Shown: positions 1 to 6,509 of the stretch, in pieces
Layout of the letters: each line of letters opens with the position of its first letter
Position numbering within the stretch: position 1 is the first letter of the stretch
Origin: Lachnoclostridium sp. UBA933
Lineage (GTDB): Bacteria > Bacillota > Clostridia > Lachnospirales > Lachnospiraceae
NCBI GenBank assembly: GCA_002293545.1
Contig: DBDL01000162.1
Location: 29,307-36,889, forward strand
Direction of reading: 5' to 3'
Length of the DNA stretch: 7,583 nucleotides
Notes under the pieces: generated by a model
The model's input: the letters and a program-made list of their open reading frames with translations, nothing else
What the model was told of the DNA's origin: nothing
Database searches by the model: none
Program-made: the position numbers and the translations under genes

Positions 1-2
1 TT

Positions 3-365
3 ATTGATTCGCATGAAGGTGCAATTGCTTCTTCGCTGTCAGGGAAAGAGGACGTTGCAATCGGGATAAGCACTTTTGGCAGATCGAAAATGGTTGTGAA
101 TAATCTTCAAAGAGCAAAAGAACATGGAGCGGCAACGATTGCCATTACCAGTTATGAGGATGTTCCCTTAGGTGCATATGCGGATATTGTTTTAATGACA
201 GTAAATAATGATAATGTCAAATTTGGTATTGAGCCGTCTTGTGCAACGGTAACCCAAATGATTTTGCTTGACTGTATATATATCATGATTTACCTGTTGG
301 ATAAAGAAAAATCGGATTCCTATGTCGAAGTGACACTCGAAGCGATTAATCAGGAAAAAATATAG
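3..365 (+). CDS. RpiR/MurR-family transcriptional regulator, C-terminal SIS domain (5' end outside window)
   Basis: The open frame enters from the left edge at base 3 and ends with TAG at 363-365, giving 120 visible residues. They match the second half of the sugar isomerase (SIS) domain of RpiR-type regulators. A strand followed by the sugar-phosphate loop reads DVAIGISTFGRS, then comes a helix (VVNNLQRAKEHGA), the TIAITSYEDVPLGAYADIVLMT segment, and a C-terminal helix rich in Ile/Leu. In this family an N-terminal helix-turn-helix, here off the window, binds DNA, and the SIS domain senses a phosphosugar. The methionine at base 90 is internal and not the start, because similarity continues upstream of it. 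The protein is encoded just before, and co-oriented with, a sugar transport and catabolism operon, so it is probably the local regulator; that role is inferred. The loop reads ISTFGRS where many relatives have IS-x-SG-x-T, a mild variation. A stand-alone sugar isomerase is less likely given the context. Confidence 0.85.
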   Translation: MDSHEGAIASSLSGKEDVAIGISTFGRSKMVVNNLQRAKEHGAATIAITSYEDVPLGAYADIVLMTVNNDNVKFGIEPSCATVTQMILLDCIYIMIYLLDKEKSDSYVEVTLEAINQEKI

Positions 366-436
366 AAAATTTATGATTGCGGGAAGTAGGCTCTTTGAAA
401 AAAGGGTTAAAATAAACTTCAGATAAAATTCAATAC

Positions 437-444
437 GAGGAGGT
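437..444 (+). promoter_or_regulatory. Strong Shine-Dalgarno site of the binding-protein gene
   Basis: GAGGAGGT ends six bases before the ATG at 451 and is an almost perfect anti-16S match, fitting the high expression expected of a binding protein. The rest of the 85-base gap after the regulator gene (366-436) is AT-rich. It shows a TTGAAA at 395-400 but no convincing -10 at 16-18 bases spacing, and no clear operator palindrome. I therefore do not call a promoter here; the operon may be read from upstream of the regulator. Confidence 0.75.
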
Positions 445-450
445 AGAATT

Positions 451-1440
451 ATGAAAAAACGTTTTATGGCGGTTTTGCTTGTAGCAACCATGATTCTGGC
501 AATGGGAGTTGTTGGCTGTGAGAAATCAAATGACAGTGGGGGAACAAAAACAGAAACGGGAAATACTGATGAAAACAAAGGCGGCAATAAGTATGGATTT
601 ACTTGTATGACGATGAACAATCCGTTTTTTACCACGATTGAGGCATCTGTTCGAAGTGAAATAGAGGCGAACGGCGATGAATTGATCACTTTGGATACCA
701 AACAGGATATCGCAACCCAAATTCAGCAGGTTGAAGATATGATCAATCAAGGAATCAAAGCGTTGTTTTTATGTCCGGTGGATTCAGAAGGGATTACTCC
801 CGCGCTGGATATGTTGGAGGAGGCAGGAATTCCTGTTATTAACTTTGACACAGATGTAAAAGATAAGGAAAAAGTCAAAACGATTTTAGTATCCAACAAT
901 GAGTATGCAGGTCAGGTTGTCGGTGAAGCAATGGCAAAGAAGTATCCGAACGGCGGAAAGATTGCAATTCTGGATGCTCCGTATGCAGAAGCATGTGTTC
1001 AGCGTGTGGAAGGTTTTTTGAAAGGACTTGGTGAGGCTAAGGATAAATTTAAAATAGTATCCCAGCAGAATGGAAAGGGTGATACGGCAGAATCTCTTCC
1101 CATTGCAGAGAACATCATTCAGGCGAATTCAGACTTGATTGGATTCTTTTGTATCAATGATCCCTCCGCATTAGGTGCCTATTCGGCAGTAGAATCGAAT
1201 GGATTGACAAAACAAATTGCTGTATACGGGTGTGATGGTTCACCCGATGCCAAAAAATCAATTGCAGAAGGTGGAATGACCGGAACCGGTGCACAATCTC
1301 CAGTTAATATAGGGAAAGAATGTGTAGTAGCAGCAAAAAAATTGCTTGCCGGCGAAACAGTTGAAAAAGAAATTAAAATTGAAACATTCTTAATTACAAA
1401 AGAAAACGTTGATCAGTATGGTACGGTTGATTGGCAGTAA
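451..1440 (+). CDS. Sugar ABC transporter substrate-binding lipoprotein (RbsB-like, Peripla_BP_4 type)
   Basis: This 329-residue protein is the extracellular sugar receptor of the ABC importer encoded next to it. Residues 1-22 form a lipoprotein signal peptide (MKKR, hydrophobic core, lipobox VVGC) with the lipid-modified Cys at 23. A Ser/Gly/Thr/Lys-rich tether of about 24 residues follows. The mature domain shows the RbsB-family landmarks: NNPFF (56-60) in the sugar-stacking position, LCPVDSEG (107-114), NFDTD (131-135), VQRVEGF (183-189) with the conserved ligand Arg185, ND (236-237) followed by ALGAYSAV, YGCDGSPD (259-266) with Asp262, and GTGAQSP (278-284) with Gln282. These suggest a pyranose or furanose monosaccharide ligand. 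The Arg that follows Asp89 in E. coli RbsB is replaced by Thr134, so the ligand need not be ribose. Length is normal and the gene appears intact. It is followed by a 106-base hairpin-containing gap before the ATPase gene. The class is certain; the ligand is unknown. Confidence 0.93.
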   Translation: MKKRFMAVLLVATMILAMGVVGCEKSNDSGGTKTETGNTDENKGGNKYGFTCMTMNNPFFTTIEASVRSEIEANGDELITLDTKQDIATQIQQVEDMINQGIKALFLCPVDSEGITPALDMLEEAGIPVINFDTDVKDKEKVKTILVSNNEYAGQVVGEAMAKKYPNGGKIAILDAPYAEACVQRVEGFLKGLGEAKDKFKIVSQQNGKGDTAESLPIAENIIQANSDLIGFFCINDPSALGAYSAVESNGLTKQIAVYGCDGSPDAKKSIAEGGMTGTGAQSPVNIGKECVVAAKKLLAGETVEKEIKIETFLITKENVDQYGTVDWQ

Positions 1441-1466
1441 AATATCGTTTATGGAAAATTAAATGA

Positions 1467-1482
1467 TGCGAGCAGGCTCGCA
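1467..1482 (+). promoter_or_regulatory. Intercistronic hairpin 1 (binding protein to ATPase)
   Basis: TGCGAG (1467-1472) and CTCGCA (1477-1482) form a six-base-pair GC-rich stem closed by the tetraloop CAGG. It lies 27 bases after the binding-protein stop codon and is not followed by a T tract, so it does not look like a complete intrinsic terminator. Inferred role: together with the next hairpin, it protects the upstream message from 3' decay or lowers expression of the ATPase and permease genes relative to the binding protein. Confidence 0.55.
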
Positions 1483-1491
1483 GACCAAGGT

Positions 1492-1513
1492 CGGCACGTA
1501 TAGAAACGTGCCG
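1492..1513 (+). promoter_or_regulatory. Intercistronic hairpin 2 (binding protein to ATPase)
   Basis: CGGCACGT (1492-1499) and ACGTGCCG (1506-1513) are a perfect eight-base-pair inverted repeat with the loop ATAGAA. The stem can extend outward to about 1489/1516 with one GC and two GU pairs. It begins nine bases after hairpin 1 ends and finishes 21 bases before the ATPase ribosome site. No run of T follows, only GCTAAGGCTAATAG, so full termination is unlikely. Partial attenuation, RNA processing or mRNA stabilisation is more plausible, as is known for structured gaps behind binding-protein genes such as the E. coli malE-malF region. Confidence 0.65.
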
Positions 1514-1534
1514 GCTAAGGCTAATAGAGAAGGC

Positions 1535-1540
1535 AGGTGA
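1535..1540 (+). promoter_or_regulatory. Ribosome binding site deciding a TTG start
   Basis: AGGTGA lies six bases before TTG at 1547. The first in-frame ATG, at 1568, has no Shine-Dalgarno sequence at a suitable distance and would remove the first beta strand (EFTLEM) expected in this ATPase family. The site therefore supports the TTG codon as the true start. Confidence 0.7.
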
Positions 1541-1546
1541 ACTTAG

Positions 1547-3034
1547 TTGGGCGAGTTTACTTTAGAGATGAGGCATATTCATAAAAAATTCCCTGGGGTA
1601 TATGCTTTGAAGGATGTTTGCTTACAGGTAAAAAAAGGTGAAGTACATGCCCTGCTTGGTGAAAACGGTGCGGGGAAATCGACACTTATAAAAGTTCTCG
1701 GAGGAATACACAAACCGGAAGAAGGCAAGATTTTCATTGATAATAAACCGGTTACGATGAACAATGTGCGGGATGCACAAGAAAACGGCATTAGTATTAT
1801 TCATCAGGAATTATTATTGGTATCGCAAATGACTGTTGCAGACAATATTTTTTTGGGGGAAGCACCCGGAAAATATGGGTATATCAATCGAAAAGAAATC
1901 GAAAAGAAGGCACAAAAAGAATTGGACAATTTGGGTGTGGCTATTAATGCCGGGGATTTGATATCCGCGCTCAGTATAGCACAGCAGCAGCTTGTTGAAA
2001 TTGTCAAGGCAGTCAGACTGCAGTCCCGTATCATTGTAATGGATGAACCGACATCATCATTATCGGATAATGAAGTTAAAATGTTGTTTAAGATCATTGA
2101 AAATTTGAAGAAAAAAGAAACGATTATTATATTTATCTCACATAAACTTGAAGAATTGTTTTCCATTTCCGATCGTATTACCGTTTTGCGTGACGGAGAA
2201 GTTGTGAAAACTGTCAAAACAAAGAATACGACGAATGAAGAATTAATCGCTTTAATGGTAGGACGAAAGTTAGATAATTATTATATTCGTGACAAATTTG
2301 AAAAAGGCGATGTCGTTATAGAAGCTAAAAATTTAACTAGGGCAGGCGTATTTCATAATATTAATTTTCAGCTTAGAAAGGGTGAGATTCTTGGTTTTGC
2401 CGGGCTGGTAGGGGCAGGAAGAACCGAGCTAATGAGTTCTGTTTTCGGAATAAACAGAATTGATAGCGGAGAGCTTTTGCTTAGAGGGAAAAAAGTTCAT
2501 ATTAAGAATCCCTTGTCGGCAATACAGGCAGGGATTGCATTGGTTCCTGAGGATCGAAAGCTTCAAGGACTGGTTTTGAAAAACAGTGTAGGGTTTAACA
2601 TGACATTGACGGTACTCAAAAAATTTATAAAGGGTGTCATTGTTAATAAGAAAATCGAAAAAGAATTGTTGGATCGATACCAGAAACTTTTGAATATAAA
2701 AACGCCCTCTTACAGTCAAAAAGCCGGAAATTTAAGCGGCGGAAACCAACAGAAAATAGTCATTACGAAATGGCTGGCATCCGAACCGCAAGTGTTGATT
2801 TTAGATGAACCAACAAGGGGAATTGATGTTGGCGCCAAGGCTGAAATATATGCTATCATTAATGAACTTACCCAAAGAGGCATGTCGATCATTATGATTT
2901 CATCGGAAATGCCAGAAGTTATGGGGATGTCCGACCGTATCTGTGTCATGAGTGAAGGACGAATCACAGGGACGGTAGAAAAAAATGAATTTTCTCAGGA
3001 AAAAATATTAGCATATGCATTGGAGGGGAAATAG
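1547..3034 (+). CDS. Sugar ABC transporter ATP-binding protein, double-domain RbsA/MglA type
   Basis: This 495-residue protein has two fused nucleotide-binding domains and powers the sugar importer at the inner face of the membrane. Domain 1 has Walker A GENGAGKS (38-45), the weakened signature ALSIAQQQ (141-148) normal for this family, Walker B IIVMDEPT (162-169) and switch His199 (ISHK). Domain 2, from about residue 256, has the degenerate Walker A GLVGAGRT (286-293), a full signature LSGGNQQ (396-402) and Walker B LILDEPTRG (417-425). ISSE (451-454) stands where the switch His would be. This asymmetry, with one competent and one degenerate site, is standard for RbsA/MglA/XylG proteins. The start is TTG at 1547, chosen from its ribosome site. 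The stop at 3032-3034 is one base before the permease ATG, indicating tight translational coupling. Length matches the family, usually about 500 residues. The transported sugar cannot be assigned from this subunit. Confidence 0.95.
   Translation: MGEFTLEMRHIHKKFPGVYALKDVCLQVKKGEVHALLGENGAGKSTLIKVLGGIHKPEEGKIFIDNKPVTMNNVRDAQENGISIIHQELLLVSQMTVADNIFLGEAPGKYGYINRKEIEKKAQKELDNLGVAINAGDLISALSIAQQQLVEIVKAVRLQSRIIVMDEPTSSLSDNEVKMLFKIIENLKKKETIIIFISHKLEELFSISDRITVLRDGEVVKTVKTKNTTNEELIALMVGRKLDNYYIRDKFEKGDVVIEAKNLTRAGVFHNINFQLRKGEILGFAGLVGAGRTELMSSVFGINRIDSGELLLRGKKVHIKNPLSAIQAGIALVPEDRKLQGLVLKNSVGFNMTLTVLKKFIKGVIVNKKIEKELLDRYQKLLNIKTPSYSQKAGNLSGGNQQKIVITKWLASEPQVLILDEPTRGIDVGAKAEIYAIINELTQRGMSIIMISSEMPEVMGMSDRICVMSEGRITGTVEKNEFSQEKILAYALEGK
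3022..3029 (+). promoter_or_regulatory. Ribosome binding site deciding the permease start
   Basis: GGAGGGGA inside the last codons of the ATPase gene lies six bases before ATG at 3036. An in-frame ATG at 3015 lies upstream of this site, so it would not use it, and would add an unlikely MHWRGNR extension. The site fixes the start at 3036. Confidence 0.75.
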
Positions 3035-3035
3035 G

Positions 3036-4007
3036 ATGAATATAGAAATGCTCAAAGCAAGAAAAGGACGTAAATCATTTTTGCGGGAAAACATAGCAAC
3101 TATCAGCGGATTGCTGTTATTATGTATCTTTTTATCCTTCATGTCGGATTCCTTTTTGACGCAAAGTAACCTGATGACGTTGCTGCGGCAAATGACAAAT
3201 AATGTATTTTTGACATTAGGAATTATGATGTGTATTATTATCGGCGGCATAGATATTTCCGTAGGCTCTGTGTTTGCCCTGGGCGGAACCGTAGCAGCGG
3301 GGATGATTGCGCTTTTTGGCTTGCCGATACCGGTGGCAATACTGCTTGGTTTGCTGGCGGGAGCATTGTGCGGGGCATTTAATGGTTTTTTTGTAGCTTA
3401 TATAAAAGTTCCGGCATTTATTGCTACGATGGCAATGCTGGGCATCGCACGGGGAGCGGCATATTTAATGACCAATGCAGAACCGATACGCTGTACCGAC
3501 AAAGCGTTTACCCAGTTAGGTACGGGCAGGTGGTTAGGGGTAATACCGCTGCCGGTAATCTATGCAGTGGTTTGGATTGTTGTAATCTGGTTGTTTTTAA
3601 ATAAAACAAGGATGGGACGATATATTTATGCAATTGGCGGTAATGTCGAAGCGGCGCGATTTTCAGGAATTAACATCAATATCGTTAAGCTGGTCGTTCA
3701 TATTATATCCGGACTTTTGGCAGCCTGGGCAGGAATTGTTATGGCCGCAAGAATGTATTCCGGTCAGCCGGCAGTAGCGGTCGGATGGGAAATGGATGCC
3801 GTGGCCGCCAGTGCATTGGGTGGTGTCAGCCTGATGGGTGGTTCGGGAAGTGTAGCCAGTGCGATGATTGGTGTGGCTATTATCGGGGTTCTGAAAAATG
3901 GATTGAATTTTATAAATGTCAATTCATTCTGGCAGCTGATTATTCAGGGACTGGTAGTATTGGCGGCAGTATCGGCAGATATGATAAAACAAAAAAAACA
4001 AAAATAA
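3036..4007 (+). CDS. Sugar ABC transporter permease, RbsC type (BPD_transp_2)
   Basis: This 323-residue polytopic membrane protein forms the importer channel, presumably as a homodimer because only one permease gene is present. After a basic N-terminal stretch it has about eight to ten hydrophobic segments, the first near residues 20-37. Family motifs are clear: GGIDISVGS (70-78), GAFNGFFVAYIKVPAFIATMAML (113-135), GRYIYAIGGNVEAARFSGI (194-212) in the ATPase-contact region, and VAASALGGVSLMGGSGSV (256-273). It ends in a short lysine/glutamine tail (KQKKQK). The start is ATG 3036 with the ribosome site at 3022-3029, one base after the ATPase stop. The aldolase gene follows after 25 bases. RbsC/XylH/YtfT-type permeases share these motifs, so the sugar cannot be named. 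The gene appears intact. Confidence 0.95.
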   Translation: MNIEMLKARKGRKSFLRENIATISGLLLLCIFLSFMSDSFLTQSNLMTLLRQMTNNVFLTLGIMMCIIIGGIDISVGSVFALGGTVAAGMIALFGLPIPVAILLGLLAGALCGAFNGFFVAYIKVPAFIATMAMLGIARGAAYLMTNAEPIRCTDKAFTQLGTGRWLGVIPLPVIYAVVWIVVIWLFLNKTRMGRYIYAIGGNVEAARFSGININIVKLVVHIISGLLAAWAGIVMAARMYSGQPAVAVGWEMDAVAASALGGVSLMGGSGSVASAMIGVAIIGVLKNGLNFINVNSFWQLIIQGLVVLAAVSADMIKQKKQK

Positions 4008-4032
4008 AATATCAACTTTAGGAGGAAAAAAT

Positions 4033-4902
4033 ATGTTAGTAAGTTTACAAGAGATGTTACAGGAGGCAGAAAAAAAGAATTTTGCCATTGCCTCCATTAA
4101 TACACCGAATCAAATTTCATTGCGTGCTGTTATTCAGGCAGCAGAGGATACCGGAATGCCGATAACGCTTAACCATGCCCAAACAGAAGAAAATGTTGTT
4201 CCCATTGAAATAGCAATTCCATTAATCCTTGAATATGCGAAACAGTCATCGGCGGCAATTTCTGTCCATGTTGATCATGGATATGATTTTGATCATTGCA
4301 TGAAAGCAGTGCGTTTAGGATGTACCTCTATTATGTTTGACCGTTCCCGTTTTTCGTTAGAGAAAAATATCGAAGATGTAAAACAGTTTATAAAGATTGT
4401 CAAGCCGTTAGGGATTGGTGTGGAAGCAGAACTTGGCGCAATGCCTAATAATATGCCCAGTGAGATTCATGGTCAGGAAACGAGTGATCTTTCCGATTTG
4501 AGCGTGTATTATACAGATCCGGATGAAGCAGAAATATTCTGTGAAAGAACCGGAGTCGATGTACTTACTACTTCGTTTGGGACCGTGCATGGGATGTATG
4601 CGGGTGCGGCAAATCTTGACATTGAACGGGTTAAGACGATTAAGAGCAAAGCGGGAGATGTAAAGCTTGGAATGCATGGCGGATCAGGAACCCCGTTTGA
4701 CCAGGTTCAAAGTGCCATTGACGCGGGCATAAAAAAAATCAATTATTTTACTGCGATTGATACGGCACCGGCACCGCATCTGCTTAAAACGATTCAAGAA
4801 GCAAAAAATCCGGTTAATTTCTGTAACTTGGCAAATCAGGCAATGGAAATTATTTATGAAGAAACAGTTAAAGTTCTGAAAATATTTAAAAATGACAAAT
4901 AA
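4033..4902 (+). CDS. Class II (zinc-dependent) fructose/tagatose-bisphosphate aldolase family protein
   Basis: This 289-residue cytosolic enzyme belongs to the family that reversibly splits ketose phosphates into dihydroxyacetone phosphate (DHAP) plus an aldehyde. The catalytic Asp81 and zinc ligand His82 lie in SVHVDHG (77-83). EAELG (131-135) is present, and the remaining zinc ligands are His186 (FGTVHGMY) and His215 (GMHGGSG). The DHAP phosphate site is preserved by GGSG (216-219) and Asn237-Thr240 (KINYFT). The conserved N-terminal Asn is Asn23. The segment 43-55, PITLNHAQTEENV, is unusual: relatives typically have a small Gly/Ser-rich loop there that helps set specificity. AGGAGG at 4020-4025 supports the start. 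The gene sits between the importer and an FGGY kinase, so its substrate is probably the kinase product rather than glycolytic fructose bisphosphate. A housekeeping Fba is less likely. Chemistry is likely; the sugar is unknown. Confidence 0.9.
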   Translation: MLVSLQEMLQEAEKKNFAIASINTPNQISLRAVIQAAEDTGMPITLNHAQTEENVVPIEIAIPLILEYAKQSSAAISVHVDHGYDFDHCMKAVRLGCTSIMFDRSRFSLEKNIEDVKQFIKIVKPLGIGVEAELGAMPNNMPSEIHGQETSDLSDLSVYYTDPDEAEIFCERTGVDVLTTSFGTVHGMYAGAANLDIERVKTIKSKAGDVKLGMHGGSGTPFDQVQSAIDAGIKKINYFTAIDTAPAPHLLKTIQEAKNPVNFCNLANQAMEIIYEETVKVLKIFKNDK

Positions 4903-4929
4903 CAGTATCGTTTAAATGTGAGGTGACAT

Positions 4930-6423
4930 ATGTATTTATGCATAGATATCGGTACATCCGGAATTAAAACAACAATTGTCAACGGAGTTGGTGATGTACT
5001 TTCTTACGCTCGCAGGACGCTGACTCTTCATGGAAAACAGGATAAAAAAAGAGAACTTGACCCGGTTGAAGTAAAAGAAAAATTATTTCAGATATGTGCC
5101 GGCGTAATCAATGACTGCAAAGATAAAAAAATAGAATTAATTACCATCGCCGGGCTTGGGGAAGCAGTCATTCCTATTTCTTCAAATGGGAAACCGTTGG
5201 CACATAGTATTGTAGGAGGGGATTCCAGGGGTGCAGAGCAATTAAAGCAGTTATGTGAGAGGTTGGATTCTAATAAAATAGTTGAAATAACAGGCTTGAA
5301 TTTAAGTTATATCTATTCCTTAAATAAGATCCTGTATATGAAGCAATATTTTCCCGAAGTGCATAAAAATGCATGGAAATATCTCTGCTTTACCGATTAT
5401 GTAGGATATCTGCTGACAGGAGAAACAAAAATCGACTATTCAATGGCTTCCCGGACGATGGCATTTGACATCAATCGCAACAGTTGGTCGAAAGAGATAT
5501 TGGCGGCGGCGGATATCAGTCCGGAACTTTTTTCTGCTCCGGTCCCCGGAAATACGATTATTGGCGGAATCCTTCCGGCTGTCAGAGAAGAATTTGGATT
5601 GACCGATGACGTTCCGGTAATGGTGGGAAGTCATGACCATATATATAATGCCTTAGGTTGTGGTGTCGTAGAGTCAAACAGCTGTTCCAATGTTGTTGGT
5701 ACGACGGAGGGGTTTACGGCAATTTTGGAAAAAAGACTGAAAAGCGAAACAATTGCGAAGAATCAAATTTCTTGTGAGCCCTTTGTTTTAAATGGATTAT
5801 ATAATACGGTTGCCTGGCATAATGCGGCAGGGGCAATCGTGAATTGGTTTGTTGACATATTTTATCAGTCTTCCGAACAATCCCTGACACAGATTTTATA
5901 TAAGCTTGACCGCAGCATTTCATCTGAGCCGGGTACGTTAATGGCAGTACCTCATTTTGCGGGGATGACGGTAAGGCATATGGATGAGAAAGCGAAAGGT
6001 GCAATCATTGGGCTAACTGCGACAACTACCAGAGAAGAAATTTTCAAAGCAATTATGGAAGGAGCCGCTTATGAGTGCCGGGTTATTATGGACGAGATTA
6101 TCAGTGCCGGGATTTCATTAGACAAGATTGTAGTCAGCGGCGGAGGCAGTAAATCACCTTTGTGGATGCAGCTTAAAGCAAATATTCTTGACCGCCCGAT
6201 CTATAAATCCGTTTATCCCGACACCAGTGCAATGGGTGGGGCACTTTTAGGTTCCGTGGTTTTAAAGCATTATCCGGATTTAAAAGAAGCGGCAAAACAG
6301 ATGATAAAAAAACCGGAAATCATAGAACCGGAACGATCTTATTGCAGGGAATACGGAGAACGTTATTTGGAATACAGGGAACTTTACTTTAAGTTAAAAG
6401 ATGTAAATCACAAATTAGAATAA
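4930..6423 (+). CDS. FGGY-family carbohydrate kinase (substrate unassigned)
   Basis: This 497-residue cytosolic enzyme, of normal length for the family, transfers the ATP gamma-phosphate to a sugar or polyol. The N-terminal actin-like lobe starts with the phosphate loop CIDIGTSGIKT (4-14). The catalytic base is most likely Asp236 in VGSHDHIYNALGCG (232-245), followed by VVGTTEGF (255-262). The C-terminal ATP lobe shows GAAYE (378-382), the adenosine motif VVSGGGSKSPLW (401-412), and DTSAMGGALLGSV (431-443). GAGGTGA at 4920-4926, just before the ATG, supports the start, and the gene follows the aldolase by 27 bases. The pair implies kinase-then-aldolase chemistry similar in logic to the rhamnulose or fuculose pathways, but with a class II zinc aldolase. 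The His-Asp-His form of the catalytic loop is seen in some FGGY subgroups. Xylulokinase, gluconokinase or a fuculokinase-like enzyme cannot be separated by eye. It is probably the last gene of the operon, because the next gene is convergent. Confidence 0.92.
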   Translation: MYLCIDIGTSGIKTTIVNGVGDVLSYARRTLTLHGKQDKKRELDPVEVKEKLFQICAGVINDCKDKKIELITIAGLGEAVIPISSNGKPLAHSIVGGDSRGAEQLKQLCERLDSNKIVEITGLNLSYIYSLNKILYMKQYFPEVHKNAWKYLCFTDYVGYLLTGETKIDYSMASRTMAFDINRNSWSKEILAAADISPELFSAPVPGNTIIGGILPAVREEFGLTDDVPVMVGSHDHIYNALGCGVVESNSCSNVVGTTEGFTAILEKRLKSETIAKNQISCEPFVLNGLYNTVAWHNAAGAIVNWFVDIFYQSSEQSLTQILYKLDRSISSEPGTLMAVPHFAGMTVRHMDEKAKGAIIGLTATTTREEIFKAIMEGAAYECRVIMDEIISAGISLDKIVVSGGGSKSPLWMQLKANILDRPIYKSVYPDTSAMGGALLGSVVLKHYPDLKEAAKQMIKKPEIIEPERSYCREYGERYLEYRELYFKLKDVNHKLE

Positions 6424-6429
6424 AGTCCG

Positions 6430-6447
6430 GCTTATAAACCGATAAGC
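6430..6447. terminator. Weak inverted repeat between convergent genes, possible terminator
   Basis: GCTTAT (6430-6435) and ATAAGC (6442-6447) form a six-base-pair stem with a six-base loop, seven bases after the kinase stop. Read on the minus strand it is followed by CGGACTTTATT, a poor T tract; on the plus strand by GATTT. It is the best stem I can find in the 86-base convergent gap, but it is AT-rich and weak. Its position suits a shared terminator; its strength does not prove one. Confidence 0.25.
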
Positions 6448-6509
6448 GATTTCACCGTATTATTTCGGAAAGGTGCTTCCATTAGTTCATGAAACAAAAC
6501 AGTAATCCA

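Noticed and set aside
395..427. Possible sigma-A promoter before the binding-protein gene (TTGAAA with later AT-rich hexamers).
   Set aside because: The hexamers at 16-18 bases spacing are poor; the nearest -10-like sequence is more than 20 bases away.
192..701. Long minus-strand frame of 169 codons over the regulator/binding-protein junction.
   Set aside because: It overlaps two well-supported plus-strand genes, has no ribosome site I can identify, and its translation resembles no family I know.
1400..1420. cre-like (catabolite repression) sequence around AAAACGTTGATC.
   Set aside because: It has several mismatches to the cre consensus and lies at the end of a coding region; no better cre was found in the gaps.
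3785..4021. 78-codon frame on the plus strand inside the permease gene.
   Set aside because: It lies out of frame within the conserved permease 3' end. Its Trp/Cys/Gly-rich translation is typical of a shadow frame.
1443..4914. Nine-base repeat TATCGTTTA shortly after two stop codons (1443-1451 and 4906-4914).
   Set aside because: It is too short in AT-rich DNA to be distinguished from chance; flanks do not match.
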